Assembly (NCBI GenBank): GCA_021780795.1
Contig: JAJXYA010000446.1
Coordinates: 1 to 19,382 of the forward strand
DNA length: 19,382 bases
Reading direction: 5' to 3'
Source of the DNA: Bacillota bacterium
GTDB lineage: Bacteria > Bacillota_A > Clostridia > Clostridiales > Clostridiaceae
In this document: one piece after another, positions 7,443 to 14,832 of the stretch
Layout: every line of letters starts with the position of its first letter
How positions within the stretch are numbered: the first letter of the stretch is position 1
The notes under the pieces: model-generated
Told to the model about the DNA's origin: nothing
What the model saw: the letters and a program-made list of their open reading frames with translations, nothing else
The model's database searches: none
Made by a program: the position numbers and the translations under genes

Positions 7443-9242
7443 TTATATCTCTTTTTCTAACATCTCTAATAATTCATCAAATCTTCTTATAGTTTCTTCT
7501 AAAGGTTTTGGCGTAGTCATATCTACTCCCGCTTTTTTGAGTATATTTATTGGATAGTCACTTCCGCCACTTTTTAAGAATTCTTTATATCTCTCTACGG
7601 CACTTTCACCCTCTTCAACTATCATTTTACTAAAAGAATTAGCTGCTGCAAAACCTGTAGTATATTGATATACGTAGAAATCGTTATAGAAATGAGGTAT
7701 TCTGGACCATTCCATATCTATTTCCTCATCTACCACCATTTCTGCTCCAAAATATTTTACATTTAAATCATGATAAATTTTGCATAAATCTTCTGGTGAT
7801 AACGGATTCCCCTGTTCAATATTTTCATGGGTTATCTTTTCAAACTCCGCAAACATGCATTGTCTAAATACTGTAGTTCTTATTCCTTCTAATTGCTGAT
7901 TTATTAAGAATAATCTTTTCTTCTTATCATTCTCATTTTTAATTAAATAATCTATTAATAGACATTCATTAGTTGTAGATGCTACTTCCGCACAAAATAA
8001 CTCATATTCAGAATATATATATGGTTGAGTCTTTCTTGAATAGTAAGAATGAATAGAATGCCCCATTTCATGAGCAAGGGTAGATACATCGTTTAATTGG
8101 TAATTATAATTTAAAAGCACGTATGGCATACTGTCATAGCAGCCCCAAGAATACGCACCTCCACGTTTCCCCTTATTCTCAAATACATCTATCCAACCTT
8201 CACTAATACCTTCTTTGAATATATTTAAATACTCTTGCCCTAAAGGTTTGATACCATCTAATGCTATTTTAATAGCATCTTCGTACTCAATATGATCTTC
8301 CTGCGCATCAATTATTGGCACGTACAAATCATACATATGAATTTCATCCAGGCCCAACAGCTTCTTTTTAAGGCTCACATATTTATGAAGGGAAGCTAAA
8401 TTGTTATTTATAGTATCCACCACATTGTTATAAACCTCTACTGGAATATTATTGGGTTTTAAAGAACTTTCTAATGCGGTGGCATAATTTCTTGTTTTTG
8501 CATTAAATATAAAGTTCTTCGTTGAAGATGTTAAAGCTGTTGTTAAAGTATTTCTAAAGCCTTTATAAGTTCCAAATAATGCTTCGAAGGCATCTTTTCT
8601 TACTCTTCTATCCTTTGATTTTATAAAACTACTGTAGTTTCCTTCTGTTAATTCAATCTCATTACCTTTTTCATCTTTTATACTTGGAAATGTCATATCT
8701 GCATTTGTAAGCATCCCAAATATATTTCCTGGTGCATTTAAACAATCACTAACAGAGGCTAAAAGCTTTTCTCCCTCTATACTTAAGGTATGAGGCTTTT
8801 GGCTTAAAATATCTTTTAAATAGAATTCATATACTTTAAGTTCTGGAAGTTTATAAATTGCCTCATCTACAGCTCCCTCTGGTAATGATAATAGTTCAGG
8901 AATAAAAAATGCTGTAACACTGGAAGCTTCAGCTGCATAAGTATCAATTTTATTTTTAAGCACTTGGAACTGAGCCTTAGCTGTATCCTCATCTGCTCTT
9001 AAATGTGCATATACAAGCAATTTATCTAAAAGTTTTAGAACCTCCACATTGCTTTCTAAAAAGCATAATAAATCTTCAGCGTTGCTTAATTTTCCTGAAA
9101 ACCTTTTCATTTCTGGCGCTTTAGCTTTTAATTTTTCAAAATCTTTTTCCCACAACGCAGAATCCTTATACATCTTTTCAACATTCCACTTATACATGCT
9201 ATCAATTTCATCTCTCGTTTTAAGTTTTTTAACTTCACTCAC
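7443..9242 (-). CDS. pepF: Oligoendopeptidase F, M3B family zinc peptidase
   Basis: PepF is a cytoplasmic zinc metallopeptidase that cuts short peptides. The zinc motif HEMGH lies at residues 391-395, with the downstream glutamate supplied by SEYELFCAEVASTTNE, and the whole 599-residue length fits the family. I choose the GTG at 9242-9240 because AGAAGGA stands at the correct distance before it. The ATG at 9260 lacks a ribosome site and its first codons are that site. It is apparently a single gene, with the yjjIW terminator upstream and the repeat element and a hairpin downstream. In an amino-acid-using anaerobe it would feed peptides into the free amino-acid pool. Confidence 0.96.
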   Translation of the reverse strand: MSEVKKLKTRDEIDSMYKWNVEKMYKDSALWEKDFEKLKAKAPEMKRFSGKLSNAEDLLCFLESNVEVLKLLDKLLVYAHLRADEDTAKAQFQVLKNKIDTYAAEASSVTAFFIPELLSLPEGAVDEAIYKLPELKVYEFYLKDILSQKPHTLSIEGEKLLASVSDCLNAPGNIFGMLTNADMTFPSIKDEKGNEIELTEGNYSSFIKSKDRRVRKDAFEALFGTYKGFRNTLTTALTSSTKNFIFNAKTRNYATALESSLKPNNIPVEVYNNVVDTINNNLASLHKYVSLKKKLLGLDEIHMYDLYVPIIDAQEDHIEYEDAIKIALDGIKPLGQEYLNIFKEGISEGWIDVFENKGKRGGAYSWGCYDSMPYVLLNYNYQLNDVSTLAHEMGHSIHSYYSRKTQPYIYSEYELFCAEVASTTNECLLIDYLIKNENDKKKRLFLINQQLEGIRTTVFRQCMFAEFEKITHENIEQGNPLSPEDLCKIYHDLNVKYFGAEMVVDEEIDMEWSRIPHFYNDFYVYQYTTGFAAANSFSKMIVEEGESAVERYKEFLKSGGSDYPINILKKAGVDMTTPKPLEETIRRFDELLEMLEKEI

Positions 9243-9281
9243 TAAAATTCCTTCTTTCATTTATAAATTAAAAATTTTACT

Positions 9282-9301
9282 AAAGTAGATTAGTCTACTT
9301 T
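9282..9301. promoter_or_regulatory. Inverted repeat in the pepF upstream region
   Basis: AAAGTAGA (9282-9289) and TCTACTTT (9294-9301) surround a 4-bp centre, about 40 bp upstream of the pepF start. Position and symmetry suit an operator or a leader hairpin. No regulator can be named. Confidence 0.45.
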
Positions 9302-9366
9302 GGCAGATTAACAAATAACATATTATAAGTATATTATCATAAAATTAAGAAAATTTCTACAAACTA

Positions 9367-9393
9367 AAAAACCTCACATTTTGTGAGGTTTTT
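9367..9393 (-). terminator. Terminator of the yjjI-yjjW operon
   Basis: AAAAACCTCAC and GTGAGGTTTTT form an 11-bp stem with a 5-nt loop, 13 nt past the yjjW stop. On the minus strand it ends in a run of T residues. The A/T-flanked symmetry would let it work in both directions. Confidence 0.9.
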
Positions 9394-9405
9394 ATTAAAT
9401 GTGTA

Positions 9406-10242
9406 TTATACTATAACTATATTTCTACAACCATTAGATGCTGCTATATCTCTTAATTCCTTCATTGCTTCATCTTTCGGAGTGTAGCTGTTTATTATTT
9501 CATTTCGCACCCCGAGTTGCCTATATTTTATAAGTTTGTATCTTATATCCGGATTCAAGGACGTAATAAGCTTACTAATTTCGTCTACATTATGATAATT
9601 ATCTAAAACTTCTGGCACAATAACAGTTCTAATTTCATAGATTTTATTTAACTTAGCTAAATATTTTACATTTTCTAGAACAATAGTATTTTCCATGCCT
9701 GTGAGCATCTTGTGTTCCTCATTATTATAGGACTTTATATCTACCATCGCCATATCCATAATATCCACAAGTTCCCCCTGTTCCCATAAAGGCACCGAGC
9801 CATTAGTATCCAAAAAACATGTTAAAGCCAGCTTTTTAGCTTCCTTAAATAAATGTATTAAAAATTCGCTTTGAAGCGTACACTCACCACCCGAAACTGT
9901 AATTCCAGAGATGAAGAATTTATTCTTTTCGATCTCTTTTATAACTTCTTCTACTGTCATGTTGAGCGCCTTAGGTGAACTATTTTTTCCACAAACCTTT
10001 ATGCATTCATCACATTTACTACAGGCTGTTTTATCCCATACTACATTAGAATCTTTGAATTCTAGTGCTTTATAATGACAAGAATTTATACACACCCCAC
10101 AGTTATTACAAACACTTATAGTCTCTGGATTATGACAATAAAGGCAATTAAAATTACATCCCTGCAAAAATATTGCTGTCCTATTTCCTGGGCCATCCAC
10201 AGAGCTAAAGGGAATAATTCGGTTAACTAGTCCCTTAATCAT
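9406..10242 (-). CDS. yjjW: YjjW-type glycyl radical enzyme activase (radical SAM)
   Basis: This predicted activase uses S-adenosylmethionine and a [4Fe-4S] cluster to generate the glycyl radical on its partner YjjI. The radical-SAM motif CNFNCLYC gives C29, C33 and C36. Two ferredoxin-type CxxCxxCxxxC motifs follow at C45-C55 and C74-C84, the insert seen in longer activases, and SGGE (117-120) is the SAM-binding segment. The 278-residue length is normal. The gene overlaps the 3' end of the partner gene by 8 nt, so they are coupled. PflA lacks the ferredoxin insert, which argues against a pyruvate formate-lyase activase. Confidence 0.9.
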   Translation of the reverse strand: MIKGLVNRIIPFSSVDGPGNRTAIFLQGCNFNCLYCHNPETISVCNNCGVCINSCHYKALEFKDSNVVWDKTACSKCDECIKVCGKNSSPKALNMTVEEVIKEIEKNKFFISGITVSGGECTLQSEFLIHLFKEAKKLALTCFLDTNGSVPLWEQGELVDIMDMAMVDIKSYNNEEHKMLTGMENTIVLENVKYLAKLNKIYEIRTVIVPEVLDNYHNVDEISKLITSLNPDIRYKLIKYRQLGVRNEIINSYTPKDEAMKELRDIAASNGCRNIVIV

Positions 10243-11728
10243 TTTTTCTAATCTTTCTATCGTATACCTTTTGGTTCAGAACTGCTCCAAGTCCTAATGC
10301 TACTGTATCTTGTAATGCCTGCTGTCCCGCTTGTAATTTTTCTATGTCTGATCTTTTTACAAGGTAGCCAGTAATTCTTATTACATCACAATCAGTAGAA
10401 TATGCTGAAAAATATCTCATTTGCGCTTTAAAAGCGCCTTTGATAATATCTAGCACATACTGAGGGTTAGCTTTAACTGCACTATCAAAATTAAATATAT
10501 CGCCTATTCCCGATGGAAAGAACTTATGGAATTTAGCTGCCTCCACTATATGCTGTGGAAGTTCAGGCTCATCCCCAATTGGAATCCTGCATCCTGGACT
10601 TATCCCCATATCAGAATCAATACCCACTTGAGCATGTAATAAATATTTACCTTTAGATATAAAGCAATGAGGGTCATTGTATTTATTGACCTCTGTTTCT
10701 AATCTTTCAATAATTCTATATCCAAGTGTATTAGCCATTTCACTATGCCCGAATCTATTTTCCAGTTTAGTAGAGTCAATAAAATAATTTACACATTCAG
10801 CTAATCCAAACATACCAAACATAGCTGTGAAATTATCTTTATTAATTAATCCTTCTTTTACTAGAAAATTAGTCTCAAAGAATCCGCTTTCCTCCACTAA
10901 AAATCTAATTCTTTCCTGCATATAACCTGCCATTTTCTCTACTGCATCAGGTAACAACACATTCAGAAATTGCTGTTCATTTTCTGCTTTTTTAGCAAGT
11001 CCAGCTAAATTTAATCTAGATAACGTATAGCTTCCCCCACCAATAGTCAATCCATTATAACAACTAACTATGGCATAGTTTCCATCAAACTCACTTGAAA
11101 ACATCTCATGATTAGCAAAGCTTGGTTTTGCAGTTATTAATGCAGTATTAATTGCATCAATAGCAAAATCATCAGTCGTACTTGTACTATATTTTAAAGT
11201 TAGATTAGGAATTGCATTTTGTAATTCTCTCTCTGCTCTTAATATTAATCTTCCTGCCTTAGTATCTTGTGGACCTATATTGGCATGGCAAAAAGAATCT
11301 GTTATGGTTCTATCTATATGTGTTAAAAATAATTTTATAGCATGAAAAGCTTCTTCCTCATCTATCACAAAGGGTTCCAAAAGAGTATCAATGTTTCCTA
11401 TATATACTGGAAATGAAGAAATTGATGGTACATGCCTATATAATATTAATAAATTATTTGTAGCTTCCCAAATATCCTTTGGAGGCGTGAGTCCTAAAAA
11501 TTCACTTCCGTTTTTTATGAATTTTTCGTAATTCGGTACTATATACCTCGGTCTGTACGGCGCATGTCCTTCAAAAAGATCACAAATTATCCCCTCATCT
11601 CGAAGACTTTGAGTATCTCTTTCAATATTTAGAACATCTATACTATCTTCCGCTGCTCTAGCAAGAGTCAGTACCTTTTGCTCGTAGGTTAGAGTCCCAT
11701 TTTTAATAATTTCTAAAATGTTGTTCAT
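10235..11728 (-). CDS. yjjI: YjjI-family glycyl radical enzyme of unknown substrate
   Basis: This cytoplasmic, oxygen-sensitive enzyme resembles E. coli YjjI (DUF3029), whose reaction is not established to my knowledge. The C-terminal glycyl radical motif is VIRITGYLVKRSD, with the radical glycine at about G454. The likely active-site thiyl cysteine is C223 in SCYNGLTIGGG. At 497 residues it is shorter than pyruvate formate-lyase or class III ribonucleotide reductase and lacks their signatures. I start it at the ATG at 11728, placed after GGAGTGGTG; an ATG 15 nt upstream overlaps that ribosome site. Expression should be anaerobic. In E. coli yjjI-yjjW adjoin deoxynucleoside genes; here a pseudouridine operon lies 0.8 kb away, so a nucleoside or sugar-phosphate link is a fair but unproven inference. 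Confidence 0.9.
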   Translation of the reverse strand: MNNILEIIKNGTLTYEQKVLTLARAAEDSIDVLNIERDTQSLRDEGIICDLFEGHAPYRPRYIVPNYEKFIKNGSEFLGLTPPKDIWEATNNLLILYRHVPSISSFPVYIGNIDTLLEPFVIDEEEAFHAIKLFLTHIDRTITDSFCHANIGPQDTKAGRLILRAERELQNAIPNLTLKYSTSTTDDFAIDAINTALITAKPSFANHEMFSSEFDGNYAIVSCYNGLTIGGGSYTLSRLNLAGLAKKAENEQQFLNVLLPDAVEKMAGYMQERIRFLVEESGFFETNFLVKEGLINKDNFTAMFGMFGLAECVNYFIDSTKLENRFGHSEMANTLGYRIIERLETEVNKYNDPHCFISKGKYLLHAQVGIDSDMGISPGCRIPIGDEPELPQHIVEAAKFHKFFPSGIGDIFNFDSAVKANPQYVLDIIKGAFKAQMRYFSAYSTDCDVIRITGYLVKRSDIEKLQAGQQALQDTVALGLGAVLNQKVYDRKIRKND

Positions 11729-11820
11729 ATAACACCACTCCATTTAAATTATTTTAACCACATTTTTAAATGGGTTGTTTAACATATAAGTATGTAAATT
11801 TATTATATGCTGTTAATTAT

Positions 11821-11849
11821 ATTTTATATTGAATCTTATGTTTTTGCAA
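11821..11849 (-). promoter_or_regulatory. Candidate promoter of yjjI-yjjW
   Basis: On the minus strand TTGCAA (11849-11844) and TAAAAT (11826-11821) are separated by exactly 17 bp, giving a start near 11814 and a leader of about 85 nt. The rest of 11729-12014 is AT-rich with no gene seen. Confidence 0.5.
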
Positions 11850-11862
11850 AGCTTTTCTCTGT

Positions 11863-11878
11863 TAATTGATATCAATTA
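11863..11878. promoter_or_regulatory. 16-bp perfect palindrome upstream of the yjjI promoter
   Basis: TAATTGATATCAATTA is a perfect 16-bp palindrome whose centre lies about 56 bp upstream of the predicted yjjI start site, immediately before the -35. That is where an activator of the CRP/FNR type often sits. It contains TTGAT and ATCAA without the usual 4-bp gap of an FNR box, so I do not assign a regulator. Confidence 0.5.
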
Positions 11879-12014
11879 TTTTATAAGTACAATTATGATT
11901 AAATATCAAAGATATCATTTCCTTATTTATGAATATAAATTATAGCCATGAAAGTAAAAATATTATTACGAATATATACTAAAATAACTGTCAATAATAT
12001 AATAATATTTACAT

Positions 12015-12046
12015 TAATTGTATATTATAGTTATATACAATTAGAT
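12015..12046 (+). promoter_or_regulatory. Promoter with overlapping inverted-repeat operator for the HsmA-like gene
   Basis: TTGTAT (12018-12023) and TTAGAT (12041-12046) with a 17-bp spacer form a plausible promoter. A perfect inverted repeat, TAATTGTATA (12015-12024) and TATACAATTA (12034-12043) with a 9-bp centre, covers the -35 and spacer, a standard repressor position. Confidence 0.55.
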
Positions 12047-12085
12047 TGCATATAAGACTACAACAATTTTTTAGGAGGATCAAAA

Positions 12086-12448
12086 ATGCTAGTTTTTTCA
12101 GTAATTTTAATGAGTTTAGCATTGATTATTTATACAATTTCTATTTTAAATGAATTCAAACGAAAGATATTAAAGCCTTGGCATGCCATTATGTTTTGTA
12201 TTGGCTTTTGTTTCGATGCGGCTAGTACTATAATTATGTATAAGCTTGGTGGAAGTAAGATAAACTTTGGGTTACATTATATATTTGGAGATATTGCATT
12301 ATTTCTTATGCTAATTAATGCGGTTGGGGCTATTATTATATTAAATAAAAAACATAAAAATTTATTAATTCAATTCTATAAATTCAGTTTTTTTGCATGG
12401 ATCATCTGGGTTATTTCTTATATTTTAGGGGCGGTTTTGCACTTGTAA
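12086..12448 (+). CDS. Small four-helix membrane protein, HsmA/TIGR03987-like
   Basis: This is a 120-residue membrane protein with four hydrophobic segments (about 2-21, 33-52, 65-88 and 97-118), preceded by a strong AGGAGG ribosome site. The pattern KPWHAIMFCIGFCFD, then GDIALFLMLINA and KFSFFAWIIWVISYILG, resembles the TIGR03987 family, which includes C. difficile HsmA, a membrane protein tied to heme response. From memory, relatives carry histidines where this protein has N (in MLINA) and Y (in FYKFS), so a heme role may not carry over. It is a single gene between the divergent yjjI and the convergent psuG, with an operator-like repeat over its promoter and no regulator gene beside it. Confidence 0.75.
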   Translation: MLVFSVILMSLALIIYTISILNEFKRKILKPWHAIMFCIGFCFDAASTIIMYKLGGSKINFGLHYIFGDIALFLMLINAVGAIIILNKKHKNLLIQFYKFSFFAWIIWVISYILGAVLHL

Positions 12449-12530
12449 AACTATTGAAATTCCATTAAGAAATTAGAGTTTCTTAATGGAATTTCCAGTT
12501 TAGAGCTCGTTTGCAAGGCACGCAGGGGAA
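12447..12530. repeat. Structured intergenic repeat, copy 2
   Basis: AAAACTATTGAAATT (12447-12461) is identical to 7366-7380, and 12489-12530 matches 7389-7429 at 32 of 42 aligned positions by eye, sharing AAGGCACG. A perfect 17-bp stem (12456-12472 with 12479-12495, 6-nt loop) lies between. No good T-run follows on either strand. It sits 26 nt after the psuG stop, as copy 1 sits just after pepF. Confidence 0.7.
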
Positions 12531-12556
12531 TCTTCATATATTACTTGAATTACTAT

Positions 12557-13474
12557 TTATCCAAGCTTAGCTAATTCCACAGCTAATTGTGCTCCAACTT
12601 TAGCATTATTATATACTAATTGAATATTTGATTCCAGGCTTGCTCCACCAGTAATTTCTTTAACTTTTCCAAGCAAGAATGGTGTACTTTCTTTTCCCTT
12701 AATTCCTTTTTCATCTAATTCTTTCAAGGCATTTTCAATAGCATTAGTTATAGCATCATAATCCATCTCATACTGCTTTGGAATTGGATTAGCAACAACT
12801 AAGCCTCCATTTAAACCTAAATCCCATTTTGCTTTTAAGGCTACTGCAAGTTTATCGGCAGAATCTATACGGTAATCTACCCCGAAACCACTCTTTCTAG
12901 TATAAAAAGCAGGAAGTTCATCTGTCCCAAAGCCAACTACTGGAACACCTTGAGTTTCTAGATACTCTAAAGTTAAGCCTATATCTAATATAGATTTTGC
13001 TCCTGCACAAATTACAGCTACATTAGTATGTGCTAATTCTTGAAGGTCTGCTGAAATATCAAAGGTTTGTTGTGCTCCTCTGTGTACTCCACCAATACCA
13101 CCTGTAGCAAAAACCTTAACTCCTGCAAGTGCAGCAATTATCATTGTTGATGCCACCGTAGTTGCCCCATCGGCCTTATTTGCTATTATAAAAGGAATAT
13201 CACGTCTACTAGTTTTAATGACATTTTTACCACTTCCAAGTGCCTCTATTTCATCTCTAGTTAAACCTACCTTTAATCTTCCATTAAGAATTGCAATAGT
13301 AGCTGGTATTGCTCCATTTTCTCTTATTATTTCTTCTACCTTTAAAGCAGTTTCAACATTCTTTGGATAAGGCATTCCGTGAGATATAATAGTAGATTCT
13401 AAAGCTACTACAGCCTTTCCTTCTTCTAATGCCTTAGCAACCTCTGGGTTAATATCTAAATAATTTTTTAACAT
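12557..13474 (-). CDS. psuG: Pseudouridine-5'-phosphate glycosidase
   Basis: PsuG splits pseudouridine 5'-phosphate at its C-C glycosidic bond into uracil and ribose 5-phosphate. The 305-residue protein carries the family signature ALESTIISHGMPYP (E26 is a likely metal or active-site acid) and GAKSILDIG, in which K159 corresponds to the lysine that forms the covalent ribose adduct in E. coli PsuG. TGGIGGVHRGA (about 123-133) is also typical. The start overlaps the psuK end by 7 nt, with an AAGGAG ribosome site inside psuK. With psuK it forms a complete cytoplasmic salvage step for pseudouridine from RNA turnover; no dedicated transporter gene is visible. Confidence 0.97.
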   Translation of the reverse strand: MLKNYLDINPEVAKALEEGKAVVALESTIISHGMPYPKNVETALKVEEIIRENGAIPATIAILNGRLKVGLTRDEIEALGSGKNVIKTSRRDIPFIIANKADGATTVASTMIIAALAGVKVFATGGIGGVHRGAQQTFDISADLQELAHTNVAVICAGAKSILDIGLTLEYLETQGVPVVGFGTDELPAFYTRKSGFGVDYRIDSADKLAVALKAKWDLGLNGGLVVANPIPKQYEMDYDAITNAIENALKELDEKGIKGKESTPFLLGKVKEITGGASLESNIQLVYNNAKVGAQLAVELAKLG

Positions 13475-14562
13475 AATTCAATCTCCTTCATCTTCTTATT
13501 TATATTTTCTACAGATATGTTAGGGTTAATAGTATTTTCATGGGATAAGGCTAATATTGCTGCACTCATTGAAAACCTTGTACTATAGTCAATATCAAAA
13601 TTATTAAAATGACTATAAGCTAGTGCTGCGAGGCATGCATCACCTGCCCCTGTTGCATTAACTACCTGTATCTTTGGATTTCTTATATGATTAGCATTAA
13701 CACCATCATCATAATACATTCCCTCTTCACCAAGACTTATAAACACTCTTTTAACTCCCTTTTCTAAAAAGTAATTTGCTGCCCTCTTTAGATCAGTTTC
13801 ATTGTTGATTTTAATACCTGATAACATTTCAGCCTCAAGTTTGTTAGGTTTAATTGTATGAAAATAACCAATGATATCCTTGATTTTTTTTGCTTTTGTT
13901 GTTGATACTGTATCTAAGAAAAAGTCTACATCCTTGTAATTAGTTAGAATATATTCTATAGTTTCCTTTGGAATATTTGTATCGATAATACAAAGCTTCG
14001 AATTTTCAATTATATGCTTCTTATTTTTAATAAAATCCACACTAACCTTATCAACAATATCCATGTGGGCTATAGCTACCATCATATCACCACTAGCATC
14101 TAGTATTGATAAATAGGTAGAAGTAGCATGCTCCTTTAAAATAAGGGAGTCTTCCATATTAAGATGAATTAACCTTGACTCATCTAATATTTTTCTTCCA
14201 TATACATCATCGCCTACTGCGCTAATAAGCTTAGTTTCTATGCCTAATTTCACTAGATTTTCACCAATATTTCTTCCTACACCACCAAGTGAAACCTTCA
14301 CCTCTCCAGGGTTAGAATCCTTTAATATTAAATCATTTTTTGGAAAACCTTGAATATCAATATTAGTTCCACCAACAATACTTATATATGGCTGCTCTCT
14401 TACTATATATCCTTTGCCAACTACATATCCTTTTTTTAGCAAATTGGTAATGTGGACTGCCACTGATGAACGTGTAATTCCTAAGGAATCAGCGAGTTCT
14501 TTTTGAGAAATCATAGGATTTTTTTTGATCAATTCCAAAATTTCTTGTTCTCTGTTTGTCAT
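13468..14562 (-). CDS. psuK: Pseudouridine kinase with N-terminal helix-turn-helix
   Basis: This PfkB-family kinase is predicted to phosphorylate pseudouridine to the substrate of PsuG. Residues 1-54 form a winged helix-turn-helix (QKELADSLGITRSSVAVHITNLLKKG). The kinase domain follows from about residue 58, with GGVGRNIGENLVKLG in the N-terminal half and NATGAGDACLAAL near the end, D308 being the catalytic base. The 364-residue length fits HTH-kinase fusions found in Firmicutes. The ATG follows AAGGAGAA. A symmetrical site immediately upstream suggests that the fused HTH may regulate its own operon. Substrate assignment rests mainly on the tight coupling to psuG. Confidence 0.92.
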   Translation of the reverse strand: MTNREQEILELIKKNPMISQKELADSLGITRSSVAVHITNLLKKGYVVGKGYIVREQPYISIVGGTNIDIQGFPKNDLILKDSNPGEVKVSLGGVGRNIGENLVKLGIETKLISAVGDDVYGRKILDESRLIHLNMEDSLILKEHATSTYLSILDASGDMMVAIAHMDIVDKVSVDFIKNKKHIIENSKLCIIDTNIPKETIEYILTNYKDVDFFLDTVSTTKAKKIKDIIGYFHTIKPNKLEAEMLSGIKINNETDLKRAANYFLEKGVKRVFISLGEEGMYYDDGVNANHIRNPKIQVVNATGAGDACLAALAYSHFNNFDIDYSTRFSMSAAILALSHENTINPNISVENINKKMKEIELC

Positions 14563-14579
14563 AAAATTCTCCTTAATAT

Positions 14580-14598
14580 ATGTTTAGTATATAAACAT
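14580..14598 (-). promoter_or_regulatory. Operator-like inverted repeat upstream of psuK
   Basis: ATGTTTA (14580-14586) and TAAACAT (14592-14598) flank a 5-bp centre. The site lies between the predicted transcription start and the psuK ribosome site, a position that suits a repressor, possibly the PsuK HTH domain. Confidence 0.5.
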
Positions 14599-14610
14599 TA
14601 GCTTATTAAT

Positions 14611-14639
14611 ATTCTAACATATCTATTTTTATTTTTCAA
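14611..14639 (-). promoter_or_regulatory. Promoter of psuK-psuG
   Basis: On the minus strand TTGAAA (14639-14634) and TAGAAT (14616-14611) are spaced by exactly 17 bp, placing the start near 14604, about 40 nt before the psuK ATG. Confidence 0.65.
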
Positions 14640-14662
14640 GTGTGATTTTATATAGTTTTTCA

Positions 14663-14738
14663 AAATAAATCAAATTTATTTGCACGCCAATTTGTAGAAG
14701 CCTCTAGAAGCTTAATAGGATATTCCATCTCAAATTGG
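14663..14738. repeat. Nested inverted repeats between psuK and the hydrogenase operon
   Basis: AAATAAAT (14663-14670) pairs with ATTTATTT (14674-14681). CCAATTTG (14687-14694) pairs with CAAATTGG (14731-14738) across 36 nt that hold a weaker AAGC/GCTT hairpin. Whether this is a leader RNA, a protein site or chance in AT-rich DNA is unclear; no known riboswitch core is recognisable. Confidence 0.35.
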
Positions 14739-14771
14739 AAACACTATTAATTGATATTTGTCTAAAATAAA

Positions 14772-14806
14772 TTGGGGTATATACCATTGATAATTATTAT
14801 ATACCC
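14772..14806 (+). promoter_or_regulatory. Hydrogenase operon promoter region with inverted repeat
   Basis: GGGTATATA (14775-14783) and TATATACCC (14798-14806) form a 9-bp inverted repeat around 14 bp. A possible promoter, TTGGGG (14772-14777) and TATTAT (14795-14800) with 17-bp spacing, lies within it, so a regulator bound here would block or tune transcription. I do not see a Rex-type TTGTTAA...TTAACAA site. Confidence 0.45.
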
Positions 14807-14832
14807 TAGAGAATAGCAAGGAGGTATACATA

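Noticed and set aside
10235..11728. Class III ribonucleotide reductase or pyruvate formate-lyase
   Set aside because: Length, the RITGYLVKRSD radical motif and the SCYNGLTIGGG active-site segment fit YjjI, and the C-terminal zinc site of NrdD is absent.
12008..12035. TTTACA-N16-GTTATA as a TcdR/BotR-type sigma promoter before the HsmA-like gene
   Set aside because: Such a match is easy to find by chance in DNA this AT-rich, no toxin-locus genes are present, and an ordinary promoter with overlapping operator fits better.
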